A DNA stretch of 64,000 nt from Castanea sativa. Its lineage: Eukaryota; Streptophyta; Magnoliopsida; Fagales; Fagaceae. A model generated the notes under the pieces. The model had not been told where the DNA came from and did not search any database. It saw nothing but the letters and a program-made list of their open reading frames with translations. The translations under genes were made by a program, and so were the position numbers. Shown one piece after another: positions 1 to 12,695 of this stretch (its first letter is position 1; each line of letters begins with the position of its first letter). Location: positions 960,001 to 1,024,000 of the forward strand of contig NC_134017.1 of assembly GCF_040712315.1 (NCBI RefSeq). The letters are read 5' to 3'.

Positions 1-800
1 TACATTAAACGCACACGTTAGTAAATCCTTATATAAAAATAAAATTGGGATTGAGTTGAATAAGTTTGGATTTTAGCCCAACCGTCCAGGGCCAATTGAA
101 AATGATCGTGTCTGTCATCTGAGGACAACTACTAAATGGGGGCCATAATTTGTTGGATGGTGGCTCTACTTCCTAAAAATCATCAGATGCCACACAATCT
201 TCTTATGATTCATAACCATGATCAGCAAATCACAGCCGTTGAGACAGTCAAGGGTTCCCATACTTTTGGTCAGTGTGCAACCCTACATATCCACTTCATA
301 ATTCATAGCACATGATTGATGAGGCCAGAACAAAAAAAATACTGTAGCATCTACAATTGCCCACTTGGTGGTACCTTCTTTTTGCTAATTTTTAAGTGTG
401 GATACCACGGGCGGCTTTTACTTCAATACCATCCTAGGATCTTCAAAGTTTTTCTTTAAATATAGTCTTTGATTTTTTTTTAATAGAGCAATCTTCGATT
501 CTTCATTGACAACGAAGTAAACATCACTTTGATTAAATTATAATTAATAGTAATTGTGTTTTCCTTAAGTTTATCTACAACTTGTTTGGTGGAGTTCTAT
601 CTTCCATCAAGACAAAGGTAGAAGATTCATTGGCCGAATTTGAACATCAGGTATTAATTAATAATAATAATAATAATAATTAAAAAAGAGTATCAAAATA
701 AAAAAATGAAAATAGTCCACCACAAGAACTTGTAAAATTTAATTGCTATATGTATGAAAGAGGCCAGAGGCCATAGGGCCACCATAAAGTTGGCGGACAC
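1..800. other. AT-rich intergenic DNA, no gene recognised
   Basis: No convincing reading frame, RNA gene or element with clear termini was seen. A short TAA/TAAT microsatellite lies near 658-680. The stretch ends just before a miniature element at 804. Confidence 0.5.
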
Positions 801-803
801 TAA

Positions 804-1017
804 TGCAACTACGCGTACGTTTGAGAAGCACGTTTTGCGCATTTTTTAAAGATTGACGTTTTTTTGTGGATTCCGTACACTATCGCCGTAACTCACAAGT
901 ATTTTTTTCAACAAAAACAACTTTAAAACTGAGTCCCACAGCACTATTCACACATTTAAAATTTATTTTGCTACATTATTTTCAATTTTCAGCCATAATC
1001 AGTATCTAAATAGACCC
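804..1017. mobile_element. MITE, PIF/Harbinger (Tourist)-like, TAA target duplication
   Basis: A 214-bp non-coding unit lies between two TAA trinucleotides (801-803 and 1018-1020). Its right end read on the minus strand begins GGGTCTATTTAGATACTG. That end resembles the ends of the nested elements at 4081-4858, which have TTA duplications. The left end (TGCAACTACGCGTACGTTTG) matches only weakly, so the left boundary is less certain than the right. Confidence 0.45.
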
Positions 1018-1436
1018 TAAAAGTAAGTTATAACTTGTTAGCCTTCCATAAATAAGACTTGGTTACAAGACACTGGAGAGAGAGAAAGAGTAATTTTATT
1101 AGGAAAATGATTACTTGAAATTAAAATTGGCTCTCCCAATCTTGTCATGTTCTAATTATCTTATGGTCTATGAGGATTACCTTTGTTACTTATTACTGTC
1201 TAATCAATTCTCTCATTAAAGGATTTTTTTTTTTTTTTGAATAGGTAAGGAATAGTTTATTTAAAAATAAAAATAGACAAGCTAGAATAATGAAGATTTG
1301 GCCCAACCCATCTACAAAATTGAAATAAGGTTGTGTTTTTGTTTTTTATGAGAAACATATGAAATTTTCATTCATTGAAATTGAACTACAATAGAGAGAA
1401 ACAATAGCAGTGAGAACAAGCAACAAACAGCTACAA

Positions 1437-1616
1437 GCCACTATCTTCAACTATTATATGCTCCACAAAGCTTGGACACACACCTTTCCAAACTTGAGAA
1501 GTACTTGAGAGTCTAGCTGCCCTTGCAAATTCATGGGCTACTCTGTTGCCACTTCTTTTCAAATGCTGAAAAGAACACCAAGAAAATGAGGAATAGATGT
1601 TCTTGATATAAAACAT
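1437..1616 (-). pseudogene. RNase H-like tail of a LINE (non-LTR retrotransposon)
   Basis: The minus-strand frame contains the motif KRSGNRVAHEFARAA followed by VWKGVCPSFVEHI. This is the usual end of the plant RNase H-like (RVT_3) domain found in L1-type LINEs and captured copies: NxVAHxLA, then a W and a PSFI-like segment about 20 residues later. Only about 50 residues remain. There is no upstream reverse transcriptase and no proper start, so it is a dead fragment and not a host gene. Confidence 0.6.
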
Positions 1617-1619
1617 TTA

Positions 1620-3820
1620 ATAAATTTTCAAGTGTTTAACCTAGTAAAATGTATTGGTCAAGCCAAAATTATTTTTGGTTTGACTATGGAAAGAAGGCTT
1701 GCGTGTCATTCCTCCCCCCTCTCCCCCAACCCAAATCGACGTGAGAGTTCCACCTAGCCATAACTACCCATGATCGTCTCTTGATTATCATGATCATCAC
1801 CCATTGTTGACTCACCCACCCCCATTGCCGCCCAAAACCTATCATGTATGTTTTCTCTCTCATGTTATAGTGATATGCTTCTCCATCCCCTCTCTCTCTC
1901 TCTTAGTATTTTTTGCATTTTTTTAAGACTTAAAAATCATATTGGTGGTAAAATTTTCATATTGGCTTAGAATTTGTTGCGTTGAAATTATTAGAACAAT
2001 TTTTCACCTATTGTGATCTATTGGATATGGTTTTAATTGCATTGTTGTAAGATTAGATGTTGCCGCTGTGTATTTTGTGGCCAATATGTTTGATTTTGTG
2101 AGGTTATACTATGCTAGAAGTTGGTATTGTGGAGTATATTGTGAGATTAGCTATGCTAGATTAACAGTAAATAAGAGAAAGTTATGCAATATACAATATG
2201 AATAATTGAGCATTGTTTTTTTTCTTTTCTTTTCTTTTTTTGTTTCTTCTTTGAGAATCATATACCATATCAATTATTAGGGATAATAGGAGAAAATTAT
2301 TCAATATGTGCTAGTAATCAGCAAATATTCTTTTACATATAAGACATAACAATATTGCATTTAACTTGCAGTTCAATAAAAAAAAATTACTTAGCTTAAA
2401 TATTTTTTTACGTCTTAATTTTTGGAAACTTTGTTTCTAATGCTTTTGGGCTAAGCTAGTTTTTAGGCAAGAAGATGTTGACCATCTACCAACTTATAAT
2501 TTATAATATCCAAACTATTATTAACATAGAAAAAATGATTTTGAACAATTTAAATAATCTCTAAGATTATTATTAATATTTTTTCCTTGCAATAACCTCC
2601 AATTTACTCTATCCTCTCACTCAAAGTCCAAAGGTGTCTAGTTAATACAATTGAATCCTAAAACATATCTCAAATTTGTGTGGCAGATTGTAGGGTGCTT
2701 ATCCATAAAGAGTTTAAATTCCTTTGTTGTTATGAAAGATTGAAGCATCGTATGTCATCCATTGCAGACAGTAGCAATGTGGAAATGGACACTATCTATA
2801 TAAGATAGAAAGGTGAATTATAAATCTAATATTCAGTTGCATTGAACCATTAAAATTATAATACATATTCATTTTTAAATATATATCACAATTTTAATGA
2901 ATCCAGTGTACTACATACGCTGAACCTAAGCGTTACCTGGATAGGAATAGGTGCCACAGCCACTTGCCTTGTTTATTATCAGTGTTAAAAGGGTGCAAGC
3001 AAGTTGCCAAGAAAAATCAGAATTAAAATCCCATAAATAAATAAATAAATAAAAGAATAGAAACAAGACAAACCAATCAACAAAACTATACCTGTGTGCA
3101 CCGCCTTCTTGCTTATACGAATAAAAATATTAAAAAAAAAAAAGTCCCTAAAAAATTTTAAAAAAGCCTTGGAGTTCGGACCAGCTCAAAATATTCATAT
3201 CATCATGTGTGTGGTTGGTCCCACACCTATCTCTCTGGGTCCCTTTCCCTCCTCCTTTATTTTTAACTTTTTAGCTTTGTCGTTTTGTATTCTCTCTCTC
3301 TCAGTCCGAATTTACGGCATGTTCTGATGCATGAACCTGCCTTTTTAACCCTCTTTTAACCTTTTTTACCCCACCTCTCTCCCTATCCTCAAATTGACCA
3401 TTCTTTTTTACTTTTTGGTTTTGGGAATGCCTTTTTCTATCTACACCATAGTCGGCAGTAAAAAATGTGGAAGATTCCTAAACTTTGTCAGATCTTTTTC
3501 TTCCCCAGGTTACCCTTCTATTATCCATTTATTAACAAATTTGCCATATTATTATTCAAGCTTCATTGGCAATGCCCTCGGTTAGTTTAGTACTTTAGTT
3601 TACAGTTACACTGCCTTCCTTTCAGGAAATTTGGCATATATATAATCCAATTAATGTACTTAAGACATGCATTAATTATCAATTTTTAGAAATATTTTAT
3701 AAAAAATTGAAAAAATTGTAAAAAAAGTTGATAACTTTTTCTTATTTTCATAAAATTTTCTTTAAAATAGTTTACTAATGTATGCCATGAATAAAAGAAT
3801 TTTATTTGGTATTTTTATTT
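1620..3820. other. AT-rich intergenic DNA, no gene recognised
   Basis: Only short frames occur, such as one around 3094-3327, and they look like chance readings of low-complexity DNA. Homopurine/homopyrimidine runs are present near 1880-1900 and 2220-2250. No element termini were identified. Confidence 0.5.
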
Positions 3821-4080
3821 ACCAAAGAGAGAATAAAACTATTCAACAAAATTGAATTTTTAAAACACAACTTTGCTTGGCTGAATTTTTAATACACAAC
3901 TTGACTTGACTCGTTTAAAATCCTAATTGTGATCGATGAGCTGTCAATAATATGGACCACCACTAATATCATGTTTATTTATTATTAATCACAGCATGCC
4001 ATCTTCATAAAATTATTTAAAAATTTATGTAACAAGTTGTATTACTTTGACTTATTCTAATCCTAGTATGTAAGCACTTA

Positions 4081-4858
4081 GGGTCAGTTTAAATATCGCT
4101 TATTTTATTGAAATTGAAAATTTATTGCTGAAACCTGAAAGTACTATAGATAAAGATAAAAGTTAGCTGAAATTGTACAGTGGAGCCCATGAATAGTACC
4201 AAAAAGTGCAATGAGGCCCATGAATAATAGATAAAATAAGCTAAATAATGAAGTAATTTTCATTTTTCATTGGTATCCAAAAGGAGGCTTAGCGTGCGTT
4301 TGGATACCGCTTATTTTGCTGAAAATTGAAAACAATAAAAAAAAAATATTTCGGTTACCGTTCATTAATGAAATCACTGTTCAAATGCTTGTTTGCACTG
4401 TTCAAAAATGCAGATGATACAAACACATACGCCCAATACAAATGGAGCTTTAGTGTACATTTGGATAACTTAGGTGTGGTTTGGATAGCTAAAAAGCGAC
4501 GTGTTTGCGTTTCCTCTTTTTTTTTTTTTTTTTTTTTTTCCATAGAGAGCACCTCTTTCACTGTTCATTGTCCATGAACAATGCATTTAGGCTTATGAAT
4601 AGTGTCATGTGCATGAACAGTAATTTTTTTTATTGTTTTCAGATTTCAGCAAAATAGGTAGTATCCAAACAAACCCTTATTTTTTCTAGTATATTTTACT
4701 ATTTAGCTTATTGTTGTTACTATTCATGGCCTTATTGTACTTTTTGATACTATTCATAGGTCCTATTATACTATTTTAGCTATCTTTTACCTTTATCTAC
4801 AGTACTTTTAGCAAAAAAATTTCAGTTTTAACAAAATAAATGAATCCCAAATAGACCC
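4081..4858. mobile_element. Outer Tourist-like MITE with TTA target duplication, split by a second MITE
   Basis: The unit begins GGGTCAGTTTAAATATCGC and ends GAATCCCAAATAGACCC, flanked by TTA at 4078-4080 and 4859-4861. The first ~190 bp and the last ~180 bp are inverted copies of each other; both carry a CATGAATAGTA.CAAAAAGT block and an AGATAAAG.TAAAAG block. TTA duplications with GGG termini are typical of PIF/Harbinger-derived Tourist MITEs. The middle is interrupted by the element at 4292-4676. An alternative reading is several related MITEs side by side, since 4081-4288 also has terminal similarity. Confidence 0.6.
4292..4676. mobile_element. Inner Tourist-like MITE nested in the outer one
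   Basis: The left end GCGTGCGTTTGGATACCGC pairs with the right end, whose complement begins GGGTTTGTTTGGATACTAC. TTA flanks both sides (4289-4291 and 4677-4679). It contains poly-T at about 4518-4540 and short inverted CATGAACA motifs. It belongs to the same family as its host but inserted later. Confidence 0.65.
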
Positions 4859-5130
4859 TTAACAACAAAAATTAACCTAGCAATTTGTTTATCTCTCTCT
4901 ACCTACCCTTTACGTGTGTTGTTGTGTCACCAAATTTCTGAGCTATCAATCTGCAATTAGAGTGGTAGGGTGACTAGGGTATTATTAAAATATCAAATAA
5001 AATTGGTATATTATCAATTTTTTATTTGGTACTATAAATGAGTCAAGTCAAGTTGTGTATTAAAAATTCAGCCAAGAAAAGTTGTGTTTTAAAAATTCAA
5101 ATTTGTTCATTTAGTTTTATTTTGAAAGTG

Positions 5131-6180
5131 AACTGTTACTAAATGAGATGAATTGTTCAAAATTGGTTCACTTTCTTATAGAAAAACTTATGCTTGTTCA
5201 AGAGCAATTTGTTAAATTTATTCTTTTTCCATATATAACAAAATCATGACTAAAATTATACCCATTTACAAATCTATGAATTTTTACCACGACTAGACTA
5301 TTTATATTAAAAATAAATTGAAAATAATAATTTAATATCATATAAACCTATTTACAAAGTTATACAACTAATCTCAAATTTATAGAGTATATTTAAGACA
5401 ATTATATATATAAAAATATAATATTATATATAATTAAATAAAGGTCCTCCTCCATGAGCTTATTTACAAACATATTATAATATTTGAACTTAGCTCGTTT
5501 GATAGTCGGACCTAAACTTGGTCTTGAACTTGATTTGTTTCAATTGTTTGCTAAACAAATGAAAATAAAACAAGTTGTTTTCCAAATTGAGCTCAAACTA
5601 TTCATAAACAACTTGGTTCTTATGATAATACATAACAACATGCATACAACTTGGCAGAGGGAGAGAAACACATTGCTGGTTAATTTTTCTTAATAGGTCC
5701 TAGGATTACAATCAGTTACACAAATTTTTAAATAATTTTTAAACATGGTAAGTTGTGAATAATAAAAAGTAAACATAATATTAGTAGTAGGTTCATACAA
5801 ATGATTGGCCATCAATCACAACAATTTATTTTATTTTATTTTTTTAAAAAAATCGTCTATCACTACAATTATTATTACCCTAATTTTTTTTAAAATTTTT
5901 ATATTTGATTTGTATTTTTACCTTTTAATGATTTGTGAAAAAAGCTGCGCCCATGAGACCATGACAATTGCTAAGCTTATATGGACACATCATGAATGAC
6001 AGAAATTGCTTAGAGTCAAAAGTTTGCTACGAGCAACGACTTAGAAATTCAACACGTTTTATCATTTATGTCTTGTGGGAAAGCATCTCTTATAAGGATT
6101 AACCTTTTTGCGTATCAACTCAGATAATCTGTGATTACGAAGTTTCCCAAAGATATTATGTTCTTAAGTGAAAGTGAAAT
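5131..6180. other. AT-rich intergenic DNA, no gene recognised
   Basis: Very AT-rich, with long A and T runs. The few short frames have low-complexity composition. No RNA gene or transposon terminus was identified. Confidence 0.5.
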
Positions 6181-6449
6181 TGGACTTTTGCCTTTATTTT
6201 GTAAAAATAACAGCAATATATTTTTATTTTGAAATTATTTAAGTCCGTGTTTCTATTTTTGAAACTCAATTTTAACAAAATCGAGTTTGGTATAAAATTC
6301 AATATTTTCAAAATCAAGTTATATATAAATTTTTGATTGAAACTCGATATTGCTAATGTCGACATTGCTAAAACAGGGACACAAATTTAAATAATTTCAA
6401 AATAGAAACATATTACTATTATTTTTACAAAATAAGGGCAAAAGCCCAA
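6181..6449. mobile_element. Foldback MITE with ~60-bp arms
   Basis: The arm at 6182-6243 (CTTTTGCCTTTATTTTGTAA then TATTTTGAAATTATTTAA) is repeated as its reverse complement at 6389-6448. The central part carries GAAACTCAAT/TCGAGTTT motifs that recur in the foldback element inside the GDSL gene intron (33871-34084), suggesting one family. No target duplication was settled and no coding frame is present. Confidence 0.6.
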
Positions 6450-7081
6450 TAATCCCCTCAAGGGAACTATTATAAATGTTGAGACCCCTTAAAAAAAAAA
6501 GTGTTGATTTTTGGGGGGGGGGGGGGGGTTATTTGCTGTTTTCTCTATTAAATTAACAGCTATCTTTATATCATTTGTAGGAATCATGCATTAATTATCA
6601 TTCTTGTTCAATTCTTTTTTCTTCTCTAAATTGGAAAGCTAATATTATTTACAAATCCTTTATATGTGTTTTAAGGATGTTTCATACATATGACATCCCC
6701 AAAAAAATACACAATACAACAAAACTTGGAAGCTGATCATTATAATATAGATATTGAAGCTAGTTGATCTGTACATGAAAGTCAGGTTATAGATAAACAT
6801 GCTTGATTAACCTCTGACTCGTTACTCGTTAGTCTCTAACGAGTAATGAGTAGGTTTCTACAATCAGAAACAAGCACAAATATTTAGATCCATTTGATTA
6901 GAAATAAGTATAAATAGTAAGTACCTATGGACCAAAAGAGAATTCACATCGAGAAATAATGTGTCCTATAGATCCTTTGACATACGTAAATATCAATCCT
7001 ACTATCATTGTCTACAAATTCGTTTGTGACACTCTTTGTCTGGCCTAACTTGATTGAAAAACCTCTTAATTAATTCTTTAA

Positions 7082-7224
7082 TGGTTCGTTTAGATTGAGA
7101 AGGAGAAAAATAGAGTTGAGTAGAGTAGAATTGATGTAAAATTAGCTTATTTTTAGCCAATTCTATTCTACTCTACTCCTTTTCACTTCTTCTCCCTCCC
7201 TCCCTCTTCAATCCAAACGGGTCC
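7082..7224. mobile_element. Foldback MITE with TAA target duplication
   Basis: A 143-bp hairpin unit. The left end TGGTTCGTTTAGATTGAGAA and the right end CTTCAATCCAAACGGGTCC are inverted copies. Inner arms TTGAGTAGAGTAGAATTG and CAATTCTATTCTACTCTACT also pair. TAA occurs at 7079-7081 and 7225-7227. Size, symmetry and a 3-bp TAA duplication fit a Tourist-type MITE. Confidence 0.7.
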
Positions 7225-7227
7225 TAA

Positions 7228-10200
7228 ATAATCTCATATAGTTCACCACAATGTCGGATCAGGATTGCGTGTTCATAAATTTTTTCTATCTGCATATTAT
7301 GCTCGTATGATGAAAAAAAGAAGAAGCAATTATTAGTTTAAACAATATATAAAAATATTTAAAAATATTCCGTAAAGATTAGTGGATGTAAGATGCATGA
7401 TGTTACATTTTCCACTACTTTTTCTAAAGTGGGAAGCTTCATGGTGAATGCGTTTGACAAAGATTCAATAAGTTTCAAGCTCTGTAGGTAATGTCGGCAG
7501 AATTTCTAGTTCTACTTATACATTTGGTACATGTTTGACATGTGATACAGTACTATAATATTTGACACATAATTGTGTTCGTCAGCAATTCAAATAGAAC
7601 AACTTCTTTGAAGTTAATCAATCATTATGCCCAAGTAGGACTTTCGTGCGTAAAGGGGAAAAAAGTAGTGGCCACAAATGTTGCCTTTGGTGCACCTATA
7701 TAAATATTTGAAGGTGATTCAAGAAACTTTTGTCCAGTCAAAATTTAAAAAATAAACATAAAAAATTTATAAGTTGACCTAATGCCAAGAAGATGGCAGT
7801 GTTTGAAGGGTAAATTTTGGGTTGGCATGGAATTGGAAAACTAGTTAGAATTAGAAAAGCCACAATTTAACAGTATTTTCGTTGAAATAGGGAAACTTTT
7901 AGCTCAATTTAATCCGAAAGCTATATATATTTATTCTTTTTATTTAGATAGAAATAAACTTATTTATTAGTACAAGTTAGTACCTCGTTTGTCGGACATT
8001 CTCTTCAAGTTAAAGAGAACTGTGACACATTATATCTTTAATTATAGTCCGATATATAAAAGAGGAACTAGATAAATTGGACTGTATATGTCTTTGCCAA
8101 AATATCAAGGCATCTATTTGCTTTATAGTATATGTAACATGAATGAATTGTTTATTGTCCACTTGAAAGGGCAGTGTAATCCAACATAATAGAAGACAAT
8201 CCCTAGGTCGTATGATTAGCACCATGGGTTGTTAGTAACGATATGATAAAATCAAATCTATCTATAAAATTACATTATGGTACCTTAAATTCCATTCCAA
8301 GTTTAATCCATAATGATGAGCTACCTTAATCCGCAATATTATCCAAATTTAATGAACAACCCCATACGCATTTACCTACCGAGTCTCGAATCACCATCTA
8401 TATTTAGGGTTACAAAATTAAGGGGGTGGGAGGTAGTTTCTAACAAGTAGTTTCACTTGGGCCAACACTCAACACTCTCTATATTTTAATTTATTTTTCC
8501 CTTGACTAGTTCTCTTACCTCTCTCTCCCTTTCTTACAGATAGCCACCACCAACAGACATGAGATTGAGTCGAGTTTCTCAACAATCACCCACTGCCTCG
8601 AGTTCCTCCCGGTCAATGAGGATGACTACACCATTAAGAGAGAAAATTATTTGCTAAGTTACAATATTAGTTAGATTTTACCATATACATTAGTTAGAAC
8701 CAGAAGGTGTTTTGCTAGTTATAAACGGATTTGACTTTGTACGTTAGTTAGGAATTGTTTTGCTAGTTATAAACTACTCCAATGTTGTGTCCTATTTTTG
8801 GGCGAAGGTATTTGATGTATTTGGATTAATGCATCTTTCTCTCGTACAATGTGGGAGTCTCACCCGATAATGAAGCCTACATACTATGAGATGTAGAATC
8901 CAATTTATGAGCTAATTATTGTCCTGTGTTTTTGGATTGATTAACAAATTTTTATTTATTCATTTATTAATAATTTAATAATTACGACCAAGGAGAAGAA
9001 ATTTGAATTCCAGATCTTTCCACGGTGTACCAAAAAGTTGTTGCGATTAACAAAATTTTAATTGATACTAATTAATTACTAATCCATTATTAATGGTGTA
9101 AATGGAGTAAGAAGTAAGGCATAAATGGCAATCGATGTAACTCAAGAATTCAAGAAAAGTTAGGCGATCCAAGCAGAGACTGTTTATTCAGTCAAATCAA
9201 CTGAAACCACCCCTTCTCTAAAATTAGGTGAGCCAGCCTCTAGAAAGGAAGGGTGCGTTTGAGGACCATGAAGGATCACATGTGAAACATTATGAAATCT
9301 TTTACGGATTTTTCAAACCTAACCTTGAAAGTTTATTCACTTACTACTTTTACCCGTTGTATGATACGAATAGACCTTGAACGTTGAAAAAAAAACAATT
9401 CAAAACTTGTAAATTAAAAAACTAATTCTTTATGTATTTTAAGCTTTTCACCAGAAAGTCTGCTGCTAATTTGGTAAACCCACACTCCAAAAGACAAAAG
9501 AAAATAATAATAATAATAATAATTGTTGCTTGCCAGTGATTCCATAGCCGATGGCTATACGTTTCATCTAATTTAGATCCATGTTTTAGTTAATTAAATT
9601 AAAAAGTAATATTACATACACAAATTCTTTTATAATATTTTTATAAAATATTGGTATAACCAAGTTCTTATTGATTTTTATTTACGCTTATTATTAATAT
9701 CACTTTTTTATTTATTAATAATCATTCATTACATCAATAATTTGTAAACTTTTTTATATCTTTAGCATTATTCTAAATTTAATACCAGTGATCATCACAA
9801 TTACTGCAGTGTTAGTAAAAGTTTTTGTTTGTAAATAAAATTTATTGGAAACATTATCCACACAATGAAGTGACATAAAAATGTTCATGGGTCCTAGTGA
9901 GTTTCTTCGTTCGAAAAAAAATGTTCATGGGTCATGGGTAAAATAAAAATAAAAGCGACCCATGACACACCAATATTTTAACGTCACTTCATCTCATCAA
10001 ATAAAATTTAACGTCACTTCATTTGTTGAATTACAGCCTTCTAAACTTTAATCATATCTATTGCCTTGTTGGACTACTGGACAACGAGTGAGCTAGCACT
10101 TTCCATTAGCATGTACTAGAGTAATTTAGAACGTAATAATATTTTTCCTTAATTATAAGTATAGTTGAATACATCTAAATAATAAAATTACACAAGATGG

Positions 10201-10440
10201 GAAAACACTACACAAATGCATTTGAAGTCCTACAAGAAGGAACAAACAACGATTGCAGTCCTATCTTATAACATGTCACATATTGTCGATAACTCCAAAA
10301 TGGTTATATTATTTAATTTGTACTTTAGTTTCTTTGGGTTCAAATCCAAAGTTGAAACCTACTCTACTCTACATCTCAAGTTGAAACATATTATCACAAT
10401 TCATAGCAAATAAAATAATGATAAAATGTAGGATTTTAGG
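7228..10440. other. Intergenic DNA, mostly featureless
   Basis: AT-rich DNA with no complete gene. One short exon-like stretch (8540-8638) is listed separately. TAA microsatellite copies occur at about 9500-9525. Other frames are short and of low complexity. Confidence 0.45.
8540..8638 (+). other. Exon-like fragment of unknown origin
   Basis: A pyrimidine-rich tract ending CTTACAG is followed by about 33 open codons. They include EIESSFSTITHCLEF and LPVNEDDYTIK, have mixed composition and are clearly less AT-rich than the flanks. This looks like a real internal exon piece preceded by a splice acceptor. No neighbouring exon was found and the family was not recognised. It may be a captured or decayed gene fragment, or chance. 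Confidence 0.3.
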
Positions 10441-10461
10441 CAAGTACAAATTTACCATTTC

Positions 10462-10602
10462 AGAAGGCAAGGTGACTCTCTAGCACATGTCTTCGCTCAG
10501 TATGCCAATAATATTTTTACCTATGTAACTTGGATAGAGGAAAATGTAAGTATGATTGAGTTTGCTTTAACTCGAATTGTATTATTTTTATCTTCGCTTT
10601 AA
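10462..10602 (+). pseudogene. RNase H-like 3' end of a LINE
   Basis: The + strand frame reads RRQGDSLAHVFAQYANNI, then TWIEENVSMIEFALT and a stop at 10600-10602. The pattern GNSLAHALAQYA...WIEE.P..I...L is the C-terminal RNase H-like end of plant L1-type LINEs. An AATAAAA signal and a TAA/TGATGA simple-sequence tail (to about 10662) follow at once, as expected for the 3' end of a LINE. The 5' part is missing, so this is a 5'-truncated, dead copy. Confidence 0.65.
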
Positions 10603-10849
10603 TAAAATTAAGATCTTTTTATAATAATAATAATGATGATAATGATGATGATGATGAAAATTATAATAAAAGAAATGATAATTAAGGATGACAAAAATTT
10701 TGCATCTTGCTTAACTCGTCTTACCTTGCTTGAGTTTTTCTTATTGTAAAGAGGTGACGGGATTGGGGTGGGTTTTACTTACCCAACCTCATCTTCTTTA
10801 CTCTACTCTCAACTATATCTAAAATTTAATTATTCTATACATATCCTAC

Positions 10850-10850
<1 letters not shown>

Positions 10851-10909
<59 letters not shown>
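10851..10909. repeat. (TA)n microsatellite
   Basis: An uninterrupted TA dinucleotide run of about 50 bp, likely length-polymorphic. Confidence 0.9.
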
Positions 10910-10912
<3 letters not shown>

Positions 10913-11079
10913 ACTATCCTTAAAATGCTTGCTAGAAGATTTATACCCACCTTCTACTACTCTACTAGCAAAGGAGGTAGCTAATGTAGTGGCTTTCTTC
11001 CTCTTTTAGCACTCTCATTATTATCTCCTCTCATTTTAGTTTCATCTCCATCTTATAAATATTGAAAACATCTTATTAG

Positions 11080-11183
11080 ACCACTGCGCACCTTTGATGC
11101 GATGGTTACTCTACAAGTATGAGTGCTTATAATTGTGGGATGTAGGGGGTAAGGGTCGGAGTTCAAGTTTCTAGAAGGGAGCT

Positions 11184-11246
<63 letters not shown>

Positions 11247-11287
11247 GATTAGGCTAGAGTATAATTTTTATCTTGTATCAAAAATAA
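11080..11287 (+). mobile_element. SINE copy 1 with internal (CA)n(TA)n, 16-bp target duplication
   Basis: The unit is flanked by GAAAACATCTTATTAG (11064-11079) and GAAAACATCTCATTAG (11288-11303), one mismatch in 16, the hallmark of retroposition. The body has a tRNA-like B-box region (GGAGTTCAAGTTTC near 11158), then a CA/TA microsatellite, then ATTAGGCTAGAGTATAATTT and an A-rich end. A second copy with the same layout lies at 28490-28728. It is non-coding and is presumed to depend on LINE machinery. Confidence 0.8.
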
Positions 11288-11303
11288 GAAAACATCTCAT
11301 TAG

Positions 11304-12690
11304 GGATAATAAAATAGCTCAAACTCGATTCTCATAACCAACCTACCCTAATAAGATTTTCCCTCTCTTGAAGAGGGATAGGGGCAAGACACCCTTATCC
11401 GAGTACCCCATTCCATCTCGTTACCATCCCTAAATTGAAAATACACATACAACTATTTTCAAAATTGATGCACACCACTTTTTGTTAAAACCACTACCTT
11501 CAATTTAAAGCTTCTATCAACAAGCCCCATTTGTGGTAGTTAAGCACAATGAATAATCCTCCTCATAGGCCTCACACAAAAATTTATGATAAAACAAAAG
11601 CGAGGTAAATTATTCTGTTTATATATTTAAATTTGAATTTTAAAATAATGGATTTAAAATGTATTGATTCCAAATCTATAAATCTTAAAATTTTTTGTTT
11701 GGATGTGTTTTATAACCATGATGATTTAAAATTGTAAAATTATAAAATTTATTAAAGTATGTCTCAAGCATTTTTAAAATTCAACATGTTTAGAAATTAC
11801 TTCAAACCTAGAAAATTCAAGGTTTTAAAAATATGGATTTATCAAATCCAAATTCTTAAACTCTTTTAGACTATTCAAATAAGATATTTTTTAACTTTGA
11901 CTGCCCAAATCCTACCATTTAGATTGACTATTAATAATTTCACGAAAAGTAAAACACCAACCTATGGTTTTTTTCCCCTTCTTTTTTGAGTAATGCTTGA
12001 AAATTTATTGAAACAAAAGAGGGAGGGGATCCCTCACCAACTCCAAGTCACCATCTACAAGATTTGCCAACAAATGAGCAGAAATGGTGGACATGCTGAT
12101 TTAGCTAATACAACATTAAATGCAATCACTTCTCTTTCTCTCTATTTCTATTTGTCCATTTATGTTATAAGGTTTAAAAAAATAAAAATAAAAATAAAGT
12201 GTTCTACACTTCTTGCGTGATCAATACTCTGTCCCTCACACACACACGTGAAAAGTACACCCCTAGACCCTAGTAGTGTAGTACTCACACGGCAAAACTC
12301 TAGGGTGATTTGTACTACCAAAAAAACCCAAAACAATATTGAGTAAAATACCATCTAAACAAAGGGTAAAAATGTCCTATAAAAAAAGGGTAAAAATGTC
12401 AAAAAAAAAAATCCTCCACCGAAGCCTCAAAATCGCCGACCCCAACCATTTGCTACAAAAACATAATAAAAAGTGAAAAAGAAAGAAAAACTTTGATCAC
12501 CAACTCATATTTAAACCCTCAAAACACTCCAACTCTCACTCAAACGCATACAAATTTTTCTCTCACAAAATCTAAACCCCACAAAAAAAAAAAAGAAGAC
12601 CTTTTCACTTTAACCCATCTGAGAAAGAAAAAAACACAACACACAAAGACCAAAAAATTTAGAAGAAGAAAAAAAAAAAAACCAAACACA
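11304..12690. other. Intergenic DNA upstream of the ERF gene, including its putative promoter
   Basis: No gene up to about 12300. The segment 12360-12695 is A-rich and purine-rich and probably contains the ERF promoter and 5' UTR. TATA-like motifs occur near 12376 (CCTATAAAAA) and 12508 (CATATTTAAAC), but the transcription start cannot be fixed from sequence alone. Confidence 0.4.
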
Positions 12691-12695
12691 TCATC

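Larger units (their letters stand above)
3825..5130. repeat. Long inverted repeat: remnant DNA transposon hosting nested MITEs
   Basis: The segment around 3850-3920 is almost a perfect reverse complement of 5038-5100. Shared landmarks are TTTTTAAAACACAACTT and GCTGAATTTTTAATACACAA on the left arm and their complements on the right. Similarity fades outward to about 3825 and 5130. The arms are about 1.1 kb apart, but roughly 780 bp of that is the MITE cluster at 4081-4858. The original element was therefore probably a short foldback transposon that later received insertions. No coding capacity was seen. Confidence 0.6.
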
